NCBI RefSeq assembly: GCF_026210795.1
Contig: NC_089436.1
Location: forward strand, 744,001 to 808,000
DNA from: Rhizophagus irregularis
Lineage: Eukaryota; Glomeromycota; Glomeromycetes; Glomerales; Glomeraceae
Length of the DNA: 64,000 nucleotides
Direction: 5' to 3'
Shown here: positions 1 to 10,922 of the stretch, in pieces
How positions within the stretch are numbered: the stretch's first letter is position 1
Layout: each line of letters begins with the position of its first letter
Program-made: the position numbers and the translations under genes
Notes under the pieces: generated by a model
The model's input: only the letters and a program-made list of their open reading frames with translations
The model's database searches: none
What the model was told of the DNA's origin: nothing

Positions 1-100
1 TATTGTAATTTCATTACACCGTCACGTCTAATTCATTTTATAATTTTATTACACCGTCACGTCTAATTCTTTTTATAATTTCGTTATACCGTCACGTCTT
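1..100. repeat. Short tandem repeat, about 36-bp unit
   Basis: Three imperfect copies of a unit containing ATTACACCGTCACGTCTAAT lie head to tail at the window edge, so the array may continue to the left. The following 150 bases hold degenerate repeats of a TTTTACCTTATA..CCGGAGACC type. No gene is visible up to about 317. Confidence 0.7.
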
Positions 101-316
101 TTTTTATCACATGTTATTTATTACAATTAAGGGGTAAATTTTCGTGTTGTATTTATTTATAAAATTAAGGATCTAATTTATAATATAAATTTTACCTTAT
201 TATATACTGAAACCTATACAAATTATTAATTAATTTTACCTTATAAACCGGAAACCTATTTTAACTTTACCTTACATACCCGGAGACCTTTATTTGTTAT
301 ATATATAATTTTACCC

Positions 317-1340
317 TTAACTATTAAGAGACCTAAAATTTAATTTTACTATAAATTTTACCACAGATTTTTGGACACCTATATTAGAAGTAAGCGGGGT
401 CCTGATGTAACAGACGTCTGGATGTTTATAATCTCCATCTTGAACAATATTATCGGCAGTTGGTGATTTTAGTAGGTGGGAATTAAGGAAAGGGTTTTCA
501 TCTTCAACTTTATTTGAAGTCGTCAAAATCTTTTGAATCTTATTTATAGCATCACAAATACTATGATGTATTACGGTTTTAGCTACCTTCTTCAATCCTT
601 TCTTATCCAACTGGAAGACAATCGTGAGCATAATGAATTGAAAAAGTGCATAAAGGTATTTAACATAATTACCCACCGTTGCAATTGAGTGCAAGCATCT
701 TTCAACTGGTGGCTCTAACACTTTCCAGTCCGATGGAAGGTTAGATAGTAAACTCTCGCTTAAGTTTAAAAACTCTCATTCCGCAATAATGTCAGTTAAT
801 TTCGGTCACATGTGTCTATTATACGCCACCAAATGGCACTAACTATAGAAAGATATCAGAATCATTCATATATTTTGATTATGGTAAACAATCATATAAT
901 TGTGAACTTACATTTCTGCCATCTGGGAAAGTGATTCGAAGTCAGTTGTGTCAGTTATGATGACAAGATCTTCACGAAGTTGATGAATCCGTTAGGAATT
1001 AGCTCTTTAAATTCCCAGCTTTTCTCAAGATTATGCTCTTTCTATCAGTGTATTCGACAAAAAGGCCAAATATATATATATATCAATGCAAAATATAAGA
1101 AGAAAAATAGAAAAATTATATAACTTACTACTTGTTCGTCATTAATGATATTGTTTCCATTAACATCTTCATTGTCTTCAGAAGTAGCATTCGACTTCTC
1201 AATTTCTGTAGGATCTGACTCATTGATTTCTGGAAATTTTCTTTTCTCTGATACAGAAGATCTAGTGTCTATAATTCCAGTATTGGCAGTCCCAGTATTG
1301 CTATTGACAGTCCCAATCCTCGTGAACGTTGGATAGTTTA
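317..1340 (-). pseudogene. Copy A of a repeated host gene family (unknown function)
   Basis: An open stretch at 317-721 reads VLEPPVERCLHSIATVGNYV..FQLDKKGLKKVAKTVIHHS on the minus strand. The DNA from about 410 to 1060 is clearly homologous to 24430-24990, and the similarity continues more weakly to about 1340, where an intron-like ACTTAC junction is shared. The 24430-25712 copy shows that the gene is read on the minus strand and has several exons. The lysine-rich and hydrophobic segments give no recognisable domain. Because copies recur and carry stops and frame changes, it is a repeated, probably mobile or decayed, gene family. I do not recognise the family. Confidence 0.5.
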
Positions 1341-2733
1341 AGTGAATTGATGGTTAGCCGATTTTGAATGATCCAGTACGATTGTTTTCCCAATTTTAGA
1401 CACGAATACGAACTGGTTGAGAACCCTAATGTAAATTTGATGAATTAGTAATATTCTTAAACAATACATCTTGGATTTCTATCTAATTTTCTATCTCACC
1501 AAGTAACATCAGAAAAACTTGAAGATTGTATGTCTGTGCTCTGGTGAGGTCAGTGTCAGGTCAACTCGAAGACTTGAATATCAAGCGAGCTTGAAGTTCG
1601 CCTGTGCCCAACACTAACTTTGTGGTTCAACTCGAAGACTTGAATGATAGAGAATTTGAAGATCTCCACCATACCACTTATTCTCTACATTCTTAATAAA
1701 CTCAAATTATAAATGTAATACTCAAATAATTTCTGTGCTTTTTTTCTCTTGAAACCTTTCCTTGATACAATGATCTCCTCAAGAGACAAAAGGTAGCACT
1801 CTATCAATTGCTGCTTCGTTTCCAGATGGCATTCGTTTAGAAATCCGATGATATCCCACTCTTCCGATTTTCGCTTAAAAAAATATTCATATATCTGTTT
1901 TTAGACGAATAAAAAGAAAGGGAAAAGTTATGTTGAAAAAAGCTCGTACCTTATGCGTAGACATAATTGTGTAGGTTAAAAAGAAAAAATTTTTCCATTA
2001 AATCGCATATTGTGTATTAAATAGATCTAATCACATGGTTATGGTATGTAACCATTTACACGATTACAATCAAAAAAAAACCCTATTAGGGTAAGCATGA
2101 TGATGGAAGGAATATTACATGGGCTGACAATCAAATTTAACAAAATGCTAACGCTCTGGACAATTAGTATACTTAGCGGTATACGTAGTATACAAAAACT
2201 ATACTGAAAAAAACAGTCTGCTTTATGGATTTCAATGCTTGATACTTTAACTTTCGCAATACATTTAATTAATACAAACATCCGATGAATATTTGAAAAA
2301 ATAAAATAAGATCATCCTAAGTTAGATAGTAAAATTGCATGGAGTCATAAACATAATGTAATTTGCTTTCGTCTGTTTTACTTATTGGTAGAATTCCTGT
2401 ATGTTTCCAACAATTAACAATAGTTTGTTGACTTACAGAATTCCAAGTATTTTATGCTGAAATCAATAGAATCATAAATATTTATATCATAGGAACAAGC
2501 TCTTTGTTAAGTTCTTGTAATCCTATTTATTTCTAGTACTGTGTTTGGATCATTGAAATTTACCATAAATCAAATTTTGATTTTGTAAAAAAAATCATTG
2601 CAAATTAATAATAAACATACTAACTTCAAAAGAATTAATGATTCCTGCATCATAAAGCTATAGATGAAATATGGTATTTGATGGCAAAAATTTATTTCTT
2701 CATTTATAGTATATACGAGGGCGGGCAATATTA
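1341..2733. other. AT-rich stretch without a recognised gene
   Basis: This contains a direct repeat of a CAACTCGAAGACTTGAAT motif at about 1563 and 1627 and otherwise AT-rich sequence. Short open frames at 2039-2281 and 2570-2779 on the minus strand are hydrophobic low-complexity translations that I do not support as genes. Confidence 0.5.
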
Positions 2734-3347
2734 ACATATCCAATATTTTAAGATAATCATTCCATATAGAAACTTGCACCCATGCAGTTGAATTTCAGCA
2801 ATAGCTTACTGGTAATTCTTCTTCTTTTTCCCATTTAATGCTTATGATTTTTGTATTTATGAATAAGCAATGGCTTTAATTTTTAGTACGAGTAGCATTG
2901 CATATAAAAAGTATTTTTTTAGATTTCTTTGTTCCAGAAAGAGGTCCTTGTGCTAATGTTTCTGATGGTTAGGTCCCAATATAATCCCAAAATTAACAAA
3001 ATTATAAATATAAAATTTATCACAATTAAAAATATCATTTAAGTTATAATCTTTAATCAGTTCACGCAAAATACCAATTTCTTCATCTAAAGTTTCCAAT
3101 GGCGCGCTTTTTGCGCAGTAGTATGATATCGGAAAAATTCTTGCCGAATGGGGTGTTGGCCCTTTTCATTAAAAATATTTTTTCACAATTAAAATAAAAA
3201 TAAGTTTACTCCTTAAATAGATAAACAATTAGAGAACAGTTAACTCCATTTGAGTTTATATAAATAAATAAATCATGCATATACAAATTTACAAATTTTA
3301 CTAACTTAATTTCACATCATGTGACTTTTTAATTGTATTTATTATAG

Positions 3348-4076
3348 TTGTTTCCGAAATTCAATTGGCAAATCCGAAATCCGAAATTACGAAATCGTAA
3401 TTAATTATGTAATTACGTAATTAATTACGTATTCCGAAATTCCAAAATTTGCATAATAGTGCGAAATTGCGAATATCTCAGGATCTAGTGATCAGATTTC
3501 GATGATCTTACTACCATTCGATTCGTCGCATCGAGACGAATCTAATGATATGTGTTTCATTTCTATAGCACCGATATTGATGGAGTAAAATTACTATAAA
3601 CATTTAATGAATTTTGGTGTCGGATCACGATCTAGTGATTAGATTTGAATAAATTTACCACCATTCGATTCGTCATGACGAGACGATTCTAATGGCGGTA
3701 AGATCATCTTTCTAGCATTGAAATTGGCGGAGCTATTACGCTATAAATATTTAAAAGTTATTGGTATCGGAGCGCGATCTAGTGATTGGATTTAATTGAT
3801 CTTACTACCATTAGAATCGTCTTATCGACACGAATCAAATGGTAGTAAGATCATCCAAAACGGATCACTGGGTGCCGAGTTATTATTTGTTAAAGTTTTT
3901 ATATATAAATCGGCCAAAATTAAGGCTAATTCTGGCCAAATATTTTCGTAATACGAAATTAATTACGGAGTCCGAAATTAATTACGGAATACGGAGTTTT
4001 TCTAATGAATTACTTAATAATTACAGAATTACGTAATTACATATTTCCGTAATACTAAAATAATTTCGGATACAAG
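3348..4076. mobile_element. 729-bp inserted repeat element with TCCGAAATT ends
   Basis: The element begins TTGTTTCCGAAATT and ends AATTTCGGATACAAG, which are inverted ends. It is flanked by TATAG at 3343-3347 and 4077-4081 (5-bp target duplication). The right arm of the surrounding inverted repeat lacks it, which confirms insertion. Inside are three diverged units of a hairpin module, GATCTAGTGATNNGATTT..ACCATTCGATTCGTC..GACGAATCTAATGG, at about 3480, 3625 and 3770. There are also many TCCGAAATTA/TAATTACGTAATTA palindromes. It has no coding capacity, so it is a non-autonomous element. Confidence 0.7.
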
Positions 4077-4199
4077 TATAGTATTTATACATAATAAATC
4101 ATCTTAACTCATCAATTCTATTAATTTTATTCATCTCTCAAACTCTACTCTTATAAATTCTATTCATTTCTCAACTCTCCAACTATTAACAGCAACTAA

Positions 4200-4380
4200 A
4201 ATAGCTGTTAACATCGCCACCCAACTTAAATTCGACGAAGAAGAAACAGAAGCATATCATGGGATGTCCTCACAACAAAGAAGAAGATTTAACGTCTTTC
4301 AAGACAATAATTCAAAAATTGCATATGTTCAAGCACTCGCGGACAGAAAAAAACTTGGCGAGAAAAATTGGTATGTTTAG
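4200..4380 (+). pseudogene. Gene fragment, left arm of the inverted repeat
   Basis: The frame reads NIATQLKFDEEETEAYHGM followed by a basic QQRRRFNVFQDNN segment and ends GEKNWYV at a TAG. A diverged relative lies in the opposite arm on the minus strand (about 6834-6540), starting MAVNIAIRLNFDEEG and ending in a GEKNRYV-like segment. The two arms therefore carry remnants of the same coding region. No domain is recognised and neither copy is intact. Confidence 0.45.
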
Positions 4381-5393
4381 CTAAAAGAAGCGTATTTTGT
4401 TAGAATATTATACTAAAACTATTTTAACATCTTCATCATTTCTTCACGTACCTTTTTTGTTAGGACGTTGGCTGCCCTATCAATCTGTACTTAATGTAAA
4501 TTCATAATTTTATTATTTAAACAATAATACATAAATATGATTCTAATACTAATAGTTTATATATTATTTTATTTTAAAATATAAATGTCAAATAATTAAA
4601 ATTTTAGTTTTGCAATATATATTTTCTTTATCAGCTTTATATTTAGTATTTTCAAACAATAACTACAAATTTTAAGAATATCTTCATTTGATTTTACTAT
4701 AGAAGATAAAATATTTTGATTATTATCTTCTACTAATGATTTATAACATGTCTTTTTGCCTTATGATATTCTAAATTAAATATCTGAAGATTATTCAAAA
4801 CTGTTGGTTATTATTGCAAATTTCAATATTAAATATTAATAAATAATTTCTATAATTGTAATAAATTAAACTGATTAACTTCTTCAAACCTGTATTATTA
4901 ATATACTTTATAATAAATTGCATCAAAATTTCAATTAATTCTACAGTAGCATCTTTTGCTAGAATCATTGGTAATGTGTAATGTTTTGGAAGTCAGGATC
5001 TACGTAAAATCCTTATTTTCCATAAAGATTTACGTGGATCCCTTCCCCCCTTAAAAAGTTTAAAGAATCCTTAGGGATATTTATTTAATTTTTATTAATA
5101 GGTTATTTATCAATTTTTATTAAAATCTATTTATTAATTTATATATTTAATGTGTATTTATTTATCTCTAATATTATTGTATATATTATGTATTTTTCCA
5201 GTTAATAAAAATAAAATAACAATTTAAATATAAAATACAAAGACAACTAACAAATAAAGTTAAAAAAAACATGATATCTCAAAAAAAAAATTCTTTTTAT
5301 TGCAACCTAATACAGAGAATTTTAATAACAGAGAAAAAAAATTTTTTATTTCGTAAATATATAAAATTTTTTTTTTTTTTTTAATGATCTATT

Positions 5394-5820
5394 GGCGGTG
5401 TCACCTATAAACCACACTAATATTAAGTGACTTCAAATTTTTATAAATTGTAAATTGAATAGTAAAAAGAAAAAACCAAACTGATAAAATGATATAGCAA
5501 CATGTACTGAACATTTCTATTGGATTATTTTATAGAATTTAATAAGAATTTTAATTAATATTATGGGTTAAAGTTGGATAATTTTAATAAGTAGCAATAA
5601 TAAAAATATAAAATTTCGGACTAGTTTTCATGTAATTTTTATGGATTTTACAAAAATTCCATGGAAATCCACAAGAATTCCATGTAATATGGCAAAAAAA
5701 AATTTTGCCGCTCACGCGGCAATTAATATTTTAACAAAGTACTTTAAAACATAAGTTACACAATATAAATAAATAAATTTCAAAATTTCGGACTATTGTT
5801 GTTTATAGGTGACAGCCACC
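5394..5820. mobile_element. MITE with GGYGGTGTCACCTATAAAC ends
   Basis: The left end GGCGGTGTCACCTATAAAC matches, as reverse complement with one indel and one change, the right end GTTTATAGGTGACAGCCACC. The interior is AT-rich and non-coding. No certain target duplication was found. It lies in the loop of the larger inverted repeat. Confidence 0.5.
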
Positions 5821-6539
5821 ATATATATACTTTATTGATATTAAGTTTATATACCATATAAACAAATTATCATGAGCTATATCCACCCAATAGGATGCGA
5901 TCATCAAAGTAAATATATAAAATTGTTCTGTATTGTTTACAGTATTATTCAATAAAAATATAATTAAACTATTTAAAACTTAAAAAATTTATTTTATTTC
6001 TATTGTCTTTTTACTACAAAGTGAAATGTTTTATATTTTTAAAGTTAAAATGTTGCACAAGATCAACTAATCAAAATTTAGACGTGATGAAAATAGAAAC
6101 GTAGCTATTATTAATAATTGAATCATTTGAACCATTGAAATAAAACTTTTCCAAGAGATATAGAGGCTTTAGTGAAAAAAACACAGATCATTGCTGGTAA
6201 AAAATTGATAAATATCGGTAAAAGTTTGGATAGTAATATCCCTATGATTATTAAAAACATATAAAAATAATATAATAATAATCAATATTGCCCCATCGTA
6301 ATTTATTTAAGAACGTGAAAATCTCAGTGATAAAAATCAGCGAATTCAACACTAATGAAAAATATTTTAGTTTTTCTTCGTCATTTTTATATTCAGTTGA
6401 AGCAAGAATAATAAGTACAAATAGGACAGTCACAGCAAACTAGTTTCTGACTAATGTTCTAACGAAAAAGGTATGTTAAGAAATGTCGAAGGCGATAAAA
6501 TAGTTTTAGTAAATATTCTAATAAACTAAATATGTTTCT

Positions 6540-6834
6540 TTTAGTTAACATACCGATTTTTCTCACCAAGATTTTTCTTTATCAACGAGTGCTTGAACAT
6601 ATGAAATTTTTGAATTATCGTCTGAAAGGGCGTTAAATCATCTTCTTTCTTGTGCTACAAATTTTAACTATTTGTCAACTGTTTTTCATATAATTTTTCT
6701 TGTTTTTCTGTTTGCCATATTTGATACTTCAAAAGATAAAATAATAATAGCATCTTTTTAGCGATGGCCATTACATGAAATGCTTTTGTTCCTTCTTCAT
6801 CAAAATTAAGTCGAATGGCGATATTAACAGCCAT
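6540..6834 (-). pseudogene. Gene fragment, right arm of the inverted repeat
   Basis: From an ATG at 6834 the minus strand reads MAVNIAIRLNFDEEGTKAFH and continues for about 56 codons to a stop near 6670. Further downstream another frame shows a segment ending GEKNRYVN. It is the counterpart of the 4200-4380 fragment. The stop and frame changes make it a remnant. The function is unknown. Confidence 0.4.
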
Positions 6835-7245
6835 TTTAGTTGATGTTAATAGTTAGAGAGTTGAGAGATGAATAGAATTTTTAAGAGTTGAGAGACGAAT
6901 AAAATTTGAGACAAGATGATGTATTTATGTATAAATATAATCAGAGAGTCACATGATGTGAACAAAGTTAGTAAAATTTGTATTTTTATGATTTATTTAT
7001 GTTTATTTATGTAAACTCAAATGGAGTTTTTTGTTCTCTAATTGTTTATCTATTTAAGGAGTAAACTTATTTTTATTTTAATTGTGAAAAAATATTTTTA
7101 ATGAAAAGGGCCAACGCTCTATTCGGCAAGAATTTTTCTGATATTATACTACTGCGCAAAAAGCGCGCTATTGGAAACTTTAGATTGAAGAAAGAGATAT
7201 TTTGCATGAACTGATCAAAGATTATGACTTAAATGACATTTTTAT

Positions 7246-7768
7246 ACAGGTCGAAAAGTGAAAAATCAGGCACCAATCAGTCACCAATCAGGTAGCTGAT
7301 TGGTGACTGATTGGTAACTGATTGGTGACTGATTGGCATTTTCGCCAAATACCGTTACCAATCAGGCAGTTTGCTAACTTTTGATCCAGTGATCAGAAAA
7401 GGATGAAATATAGCTCATTGGAATCGTCTCAACATGATGAATCTAATGGTAGTAAAATCGCATTTCTAGGATTAATACTTGATGAGAAATTAAGTAAAAT
7501 ATAAAAATAAAAATGTATCATTTATATTTTATTTAATTTTTTATTAACTATTAATCCTAGAGATGCGATTTTACTACCATTAGATTCGTCTTGTTGAGAC
7601 GATTCCAATGAGCTATATTTCATTTTTTTCTGATCACTGGATCAAAAGTTAGCAAACTGCCTGATTGGTGACGGTATTTAGTGAAAATGCCAATCAGTCA
7701 CCAATCGGTCACCAATCAGGTACCTGATTGGTGACTGATTGATGCCTGATTTTCACTTTTTGACCTGT
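7246..7768. mobile_element. Fold-back MITE, 523 bp, nearly a full palindrome
   Basis: The left half starts ACAGGTCGAAAAGTGAAAAA and the right half ends with its reverse complement (TTTTCACTTTTTGACCTGT). Both halves carry tandem copies of a CTGATTGGTGA motif and an inner GATTTTACTACCATTAGATTCGTC segment, around a short AT-rich loop. The flanks suggest a TTA 3-bp target duplication, which would fit PIF/Harbinger-type MITEs (tentative). The opposite arm of the surrounding inverted repeat lacks it. Confidence 0.75.
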
Positions 7769-8263
7769 GATTAATTGTGATAAATTTTACTTTTTTCTAT
7801 ATTTATAATTTTGTTTATTTTAAAGATTATATTAGAATCTAACCATCAGAAACATTACTTCTTTCTGGAATAAAGAAATCTAAAAAAGCAGGTTACTCTA
7901 CTTTTTATATGCAATACTACTCGTACAGAAAATTAAAGCCATTATTTATTCATAAATATAAGAATCATGAATTAGCAGTAATTTATTGCTGAAATTTAAC
8001 TGCATGGATGATTATCTTAAAAAATTGGATATGCAAGTGCAATTACAAAATCACAATATCCTTTTACTTGTTCCGATGTTAATTTGATATCATGTGTCAT
8101 TTTGACTGAATCAGAACAATTCTTTTTATAGTATTGTTGATTCATTGAAATACATACAGAAAAATCTACTTCGCAAATTTTTTAAACTAAATGTATTGTA
8201 AAATTAATGTCATAGTATAATGTATACAAACTATAATAAGATGCCCTAGTATAACATTAAAAG

Positions 8264-8561
8264 AGGACCCCAGATATCTAATATAAAGGTCATAATGGAC
8301 TTTTGGCCAAAAACACCCCTTTTTGCTGAAACTCAAAAAATCGTTTTTTGTAAATATCTCAGCATCCAGTAATTCAATTTTAATGAACTTTTTTTTATTT
8401 TGTAGCCCTCATTTAGCTCTACAATTTAAAAAAAAATTTCATCAAAATTGGACCACTGGATGCCGAGATATTTACAAAAAACGATTTTTTGAGCCCCTGA
8501 AAAATGGGCCAATCTGCCGAAAGTGTGACTTATGACCTGTTTTGGAGATATCCGGAGTCCT
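8264..8561. mobile_element. 298-bp fold-back MITE with 8-bp target duplication
   Basis: The element starts AGGACCCCAGATATC and ends GATATCCGGAGTCCT. It is flanked on both sides by ATTAAAAG (8256-8263 and 8562-8569). Long inner inverted segments contain CAAAAAATCGTTTTTTGTAA and its complement. An 8-bp duplication fits hAT-like transposition. The 70-residue open frame inside (8323-8535) is a by-product of the palindrome. It sits about 360 bp left of the Polinton. Confidence 0.8.
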
Positions 8562-8924
8562 ATTAAAAGTTACTGTAAAATATATTGTAAATTTAATTAT
8601 AAAATACAGTACGAATGCATTATCTAATGTAAAAATTAGGATGTTTCAAAGATGCCAAAGATGATTTACATCAACTGTATCCTTTATTGCAACCTTTTTC
8701 CTTTCCTTTTGTTATAATTGGATAGTCACGGATTTTTAAGCGACATAGCTACCCTAGTGACATAACTATAACAAGGTGGGAACCTGATTTGAACACTTGA
8801 TCCATTGATCGATCGGAACTGAATTTTCTGCAGATAAAGAATTTAAGCTATTAATAGTATTCAGTAAACTCCCTCTTATTACTTCCTTCCAGCCATTCCT
8901 TCGGCTCTTACTTTTTAGTAGTGC

Positions 8925-9407
8925 GTCGTCGGTCTGGATGTGTGTCTCGCTACCGCTCCACCCACCTCGGACTCACGTCCTCGCAGTACCTATATCTCGC
9001 TATCGCTCCACCTATATCGCCCCTACGGGGATCAGGAATCCCCATATATCCGCCACAATCTGGGACAACATATGGAACAAATATATATACCAAATAACTA
9101 GAAAATAATAGAAAAGGAAGGAATAACGGATATAATAAGAGGGTTGTCCCAGATGTGGCAGATGTGGCAGATGTTTCAGAAAAAATATGAGAGGACATCC
9201 CCCCAGAAAAAGTTTTATTTTTACCCCCAGATCCGCCACATCCGAACATCTGGAACAAGTCAGGATTCCGTCTAATAATCTATTGGAAGCAGTGAGACAG
9301 CAAACCAGGTAAATTAGTAGGTAAGCCCCTAGAAGGTCTATAGAGCCCAGTAAGACCAACCCCGTCCCGCCCCCGTCAGAAAAAATAAGTAATTGAACAA
9401 TGGGTAT
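8925..9407. repeat. Left terminal inverted repeat of the Polinton
   Basis: About 483 bp, nearly identical in reverse complement to 22792-23276, with few mismatches. The pairing stops just after AATGGGTAT. It contains short internal repeats of GATGTGGCA and two related CGCTACCGCTCCACC/CGCTATCGCTCCACC motifs near the tip, which could be transposase or terminal-protein contact sites (inference). Open frames inside it are not genes. Confidence 0.95.
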
Positions 9408-9445
9408 TGAGAATGAGCATATCAAGATAAGTTTAGAAGACAGTA

Positions 9446-9765
9446 CTAATCCGTCTTCTTCTTTTTTGCCTCCTTAAGGCATTTATCAATACACTGTTTA
9501 CACGTGTCATCAGAATCTAAGATTTTCTGTCCAAGTTTTTTGCATTGCCGATTGTAAGCCGTCTGCTGTCTCTTAGCAGCGGTTTCTTTCTTTTCTCCTT
9601 AGTCTTCTTCTTGATCACCCAGTCTATTCCAGTAAAAGTATTCTTATGCATACCACAAATTGTGCAGTCACCATGCAGCCGGTAACGCCCATTTGTAGTC
9701 ATATCTTGTATTTTACTAGCCGTCTCAGTTTCCTTCTTGCACTTTAGGCAGTAAAAACGTGTCAT
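9446..9765 (-). CDS. Small zinc-ribbon protein (frameshifted)
   Basis: The protein begins MTRFYCLKCKKETET and has a C-x2-C pair at residues 6-9 and a second C-x2-C in HGDCTICGMHKNTF. This pattern resembles the short zinc-ribbon proteins (DUF5679-like) common in large DNA viruses and related elements. After about residue 56 an A-rich tract (near 9590-9600) shifts the frame. The continuing frame reads QCKKLGQKILDSDDTCKQC and ends in a lysine-rich tail at 9446, giving another C-x2-C pair. It would be a basic, nucleic-acid-binding protein of about 105 residues. It is divergent from the integrase with about 45 bp between the starts. The exact role is unknown. Confidence 0.7.
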
Positions 9766-9809
9766 TTTAAGATTTGAAGTCTAAAACCATTCCTTTAATT
9801 TGTTGTAAT

Positions 9810-10897
9810 ATGTCACACTTAGAGAATTACTATAAGTACTACAATCTCTCCGGAGTACCAGCACGAATTCTAAAAGGTGAAGAGCACTACAACCTATACA
9901 AAAAGCCCCTAAAGGAAAAGTCAACAGAACGCCCAAAGGTAATTGTATGGAAACCAAATGCAACACATCAGGCAGATCTTGCAGAGATGCCAGTTGACCC
10001 CAAAGGATTCCACTATTTCCTCGTAGTGGTGGAAGTTGCAGGAAAGAGAGTTGATGCAGAACCCCTAAAGGATAAGACTGCAAATAGAGTTCTAAACGGG
10101 TTTGTCAAAATCTACAGAAGAAATCGTATTAAGCCACCAACACACAGACTGGAGACAGACTCCGGATCAGAATTCACTAACGACCAGATACGTGATTTTT
10201 TCCTGAACAGCCTAGGGGTAATGATGAGGTTCGGCGAACCAGGAAGGCATAAACAGCAATCTTATGCTGAAAGAGCTATCCAAGCCATCCAAGAACCCCT
10301 TCTTAAACGAATGGTAGCACAGGAGTTGAAAACTGGGGTGACATCCGTGGAATGGTCAGAAGATTTCCATAATATAGTGAGTAAAGTAAATGAACTCTGG
10401 CAGAGAAATCCCCCAGACATTCCGACAGGGTCACCCAAAGTGTCAAAAAAGACAGACCTCCTCTCTAAAGGAACACGTGTCAAGTCAAGTTAGATGAACC
10501 TATTTCTGTCTTGGTAACAAAGCAAGGAAAATTCCGTACAGGAGGCATAAGATGGAACCCAAACATTCGTGTAATCAAAAAAATGATACTCTCACCTGAA
10601 CAGCCTCCTACATATCTCCTTAATGGACCACATGGTCGATTAGGTGTATCCAAATGTGCATATACCCGAAAGGAATTGCAAGTAGTTCCTATTAATGAAA
10701 AGCCTCCACCTGACTCTGTGATAAGAGGACAACCTGAAAGATTTGTACCTGAGCAGATACTTCGGCATCGCATTAGAAAAGGTCAAGACCAGTATTTGGT
10801 TAAGTGGGAGAGATACCCAGATACAGAAGCCACTTGGGAACCTGCTGACCAGTTGAAGGAAGATGTCCCTGACTTAATTCGCAAATTTTGGGAATAA
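9810..10897 (+). CDS. Polinton integrase (rve fold) with C-terminal chromodomain, frameshifted
   Basis: This is a retroviral-type DDE integrase that would insert the element's linear DNA. The catalytic residues are visible: D in HQADLAEMP (D56 counted from the ATG at 9810), D in RLETDSGSEF (D117) and E in QQSYAERA (E154), with 36 residues between the last two. The first frame ends at a TAG at 10491-10493. The downstream frame (to 10897) carries a typical chromodomain, QDQYLVKWERYPDTEATWEP, as in other Polinton and chromovirus integrases. The break is a tandem 5-bp duplication, GTCAA twice at 10479-10488, and one copy would keep a single frame. An ATG at 9774 is also possible, but 9810 leaves room for a divergent promoter. 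The gene converges with the protease end of the Gag gene, 25 bp away. Confidence 0.9.
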
Positions 10898-10922
10898 AAA
10901 AAAATAGAAGAATTAAAGGGTC

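Larger units (their letters stand above)
2734..8033. repeat. Large imperfect inverted repeat (about 1.7-kb arms)
   Basis: The left arm (about 2734-4390) and right arm (about 6540-8033) are diverged reverse complements. The match can be followed through GCGCGCTTTTTGCGCAGTAG (left) and CTACTGCGCAAAAAGCGCGC (right), the CATATGATGTGAAC-type segment and the gene fragment near 4200 and 6800. The left arm is interrupted by the insertion at 3348-4076 and the right arm by the fold-back element at 7246-7768. The loop (about 4390-6540) is AT-rich and contains a small MITE. It could be an old palindromic duplication or the shell of a long-TIR transposon. I see no clear target duplication at its outer ends. 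Confidence 0.7.

Noticed and set aside
8950-9425. Open frames of 102 and 137 residues in the left terminal repeat, mirrored at 22940-23251
   Set aside because: They are translations of the inverted repeat itself, differ between the two copies and have no protein character beyond hydrophobic runs.
10262-10773. Minus-strand frames of 73 and 97 residues
   Set aside because: Shadows of the integrase gene.
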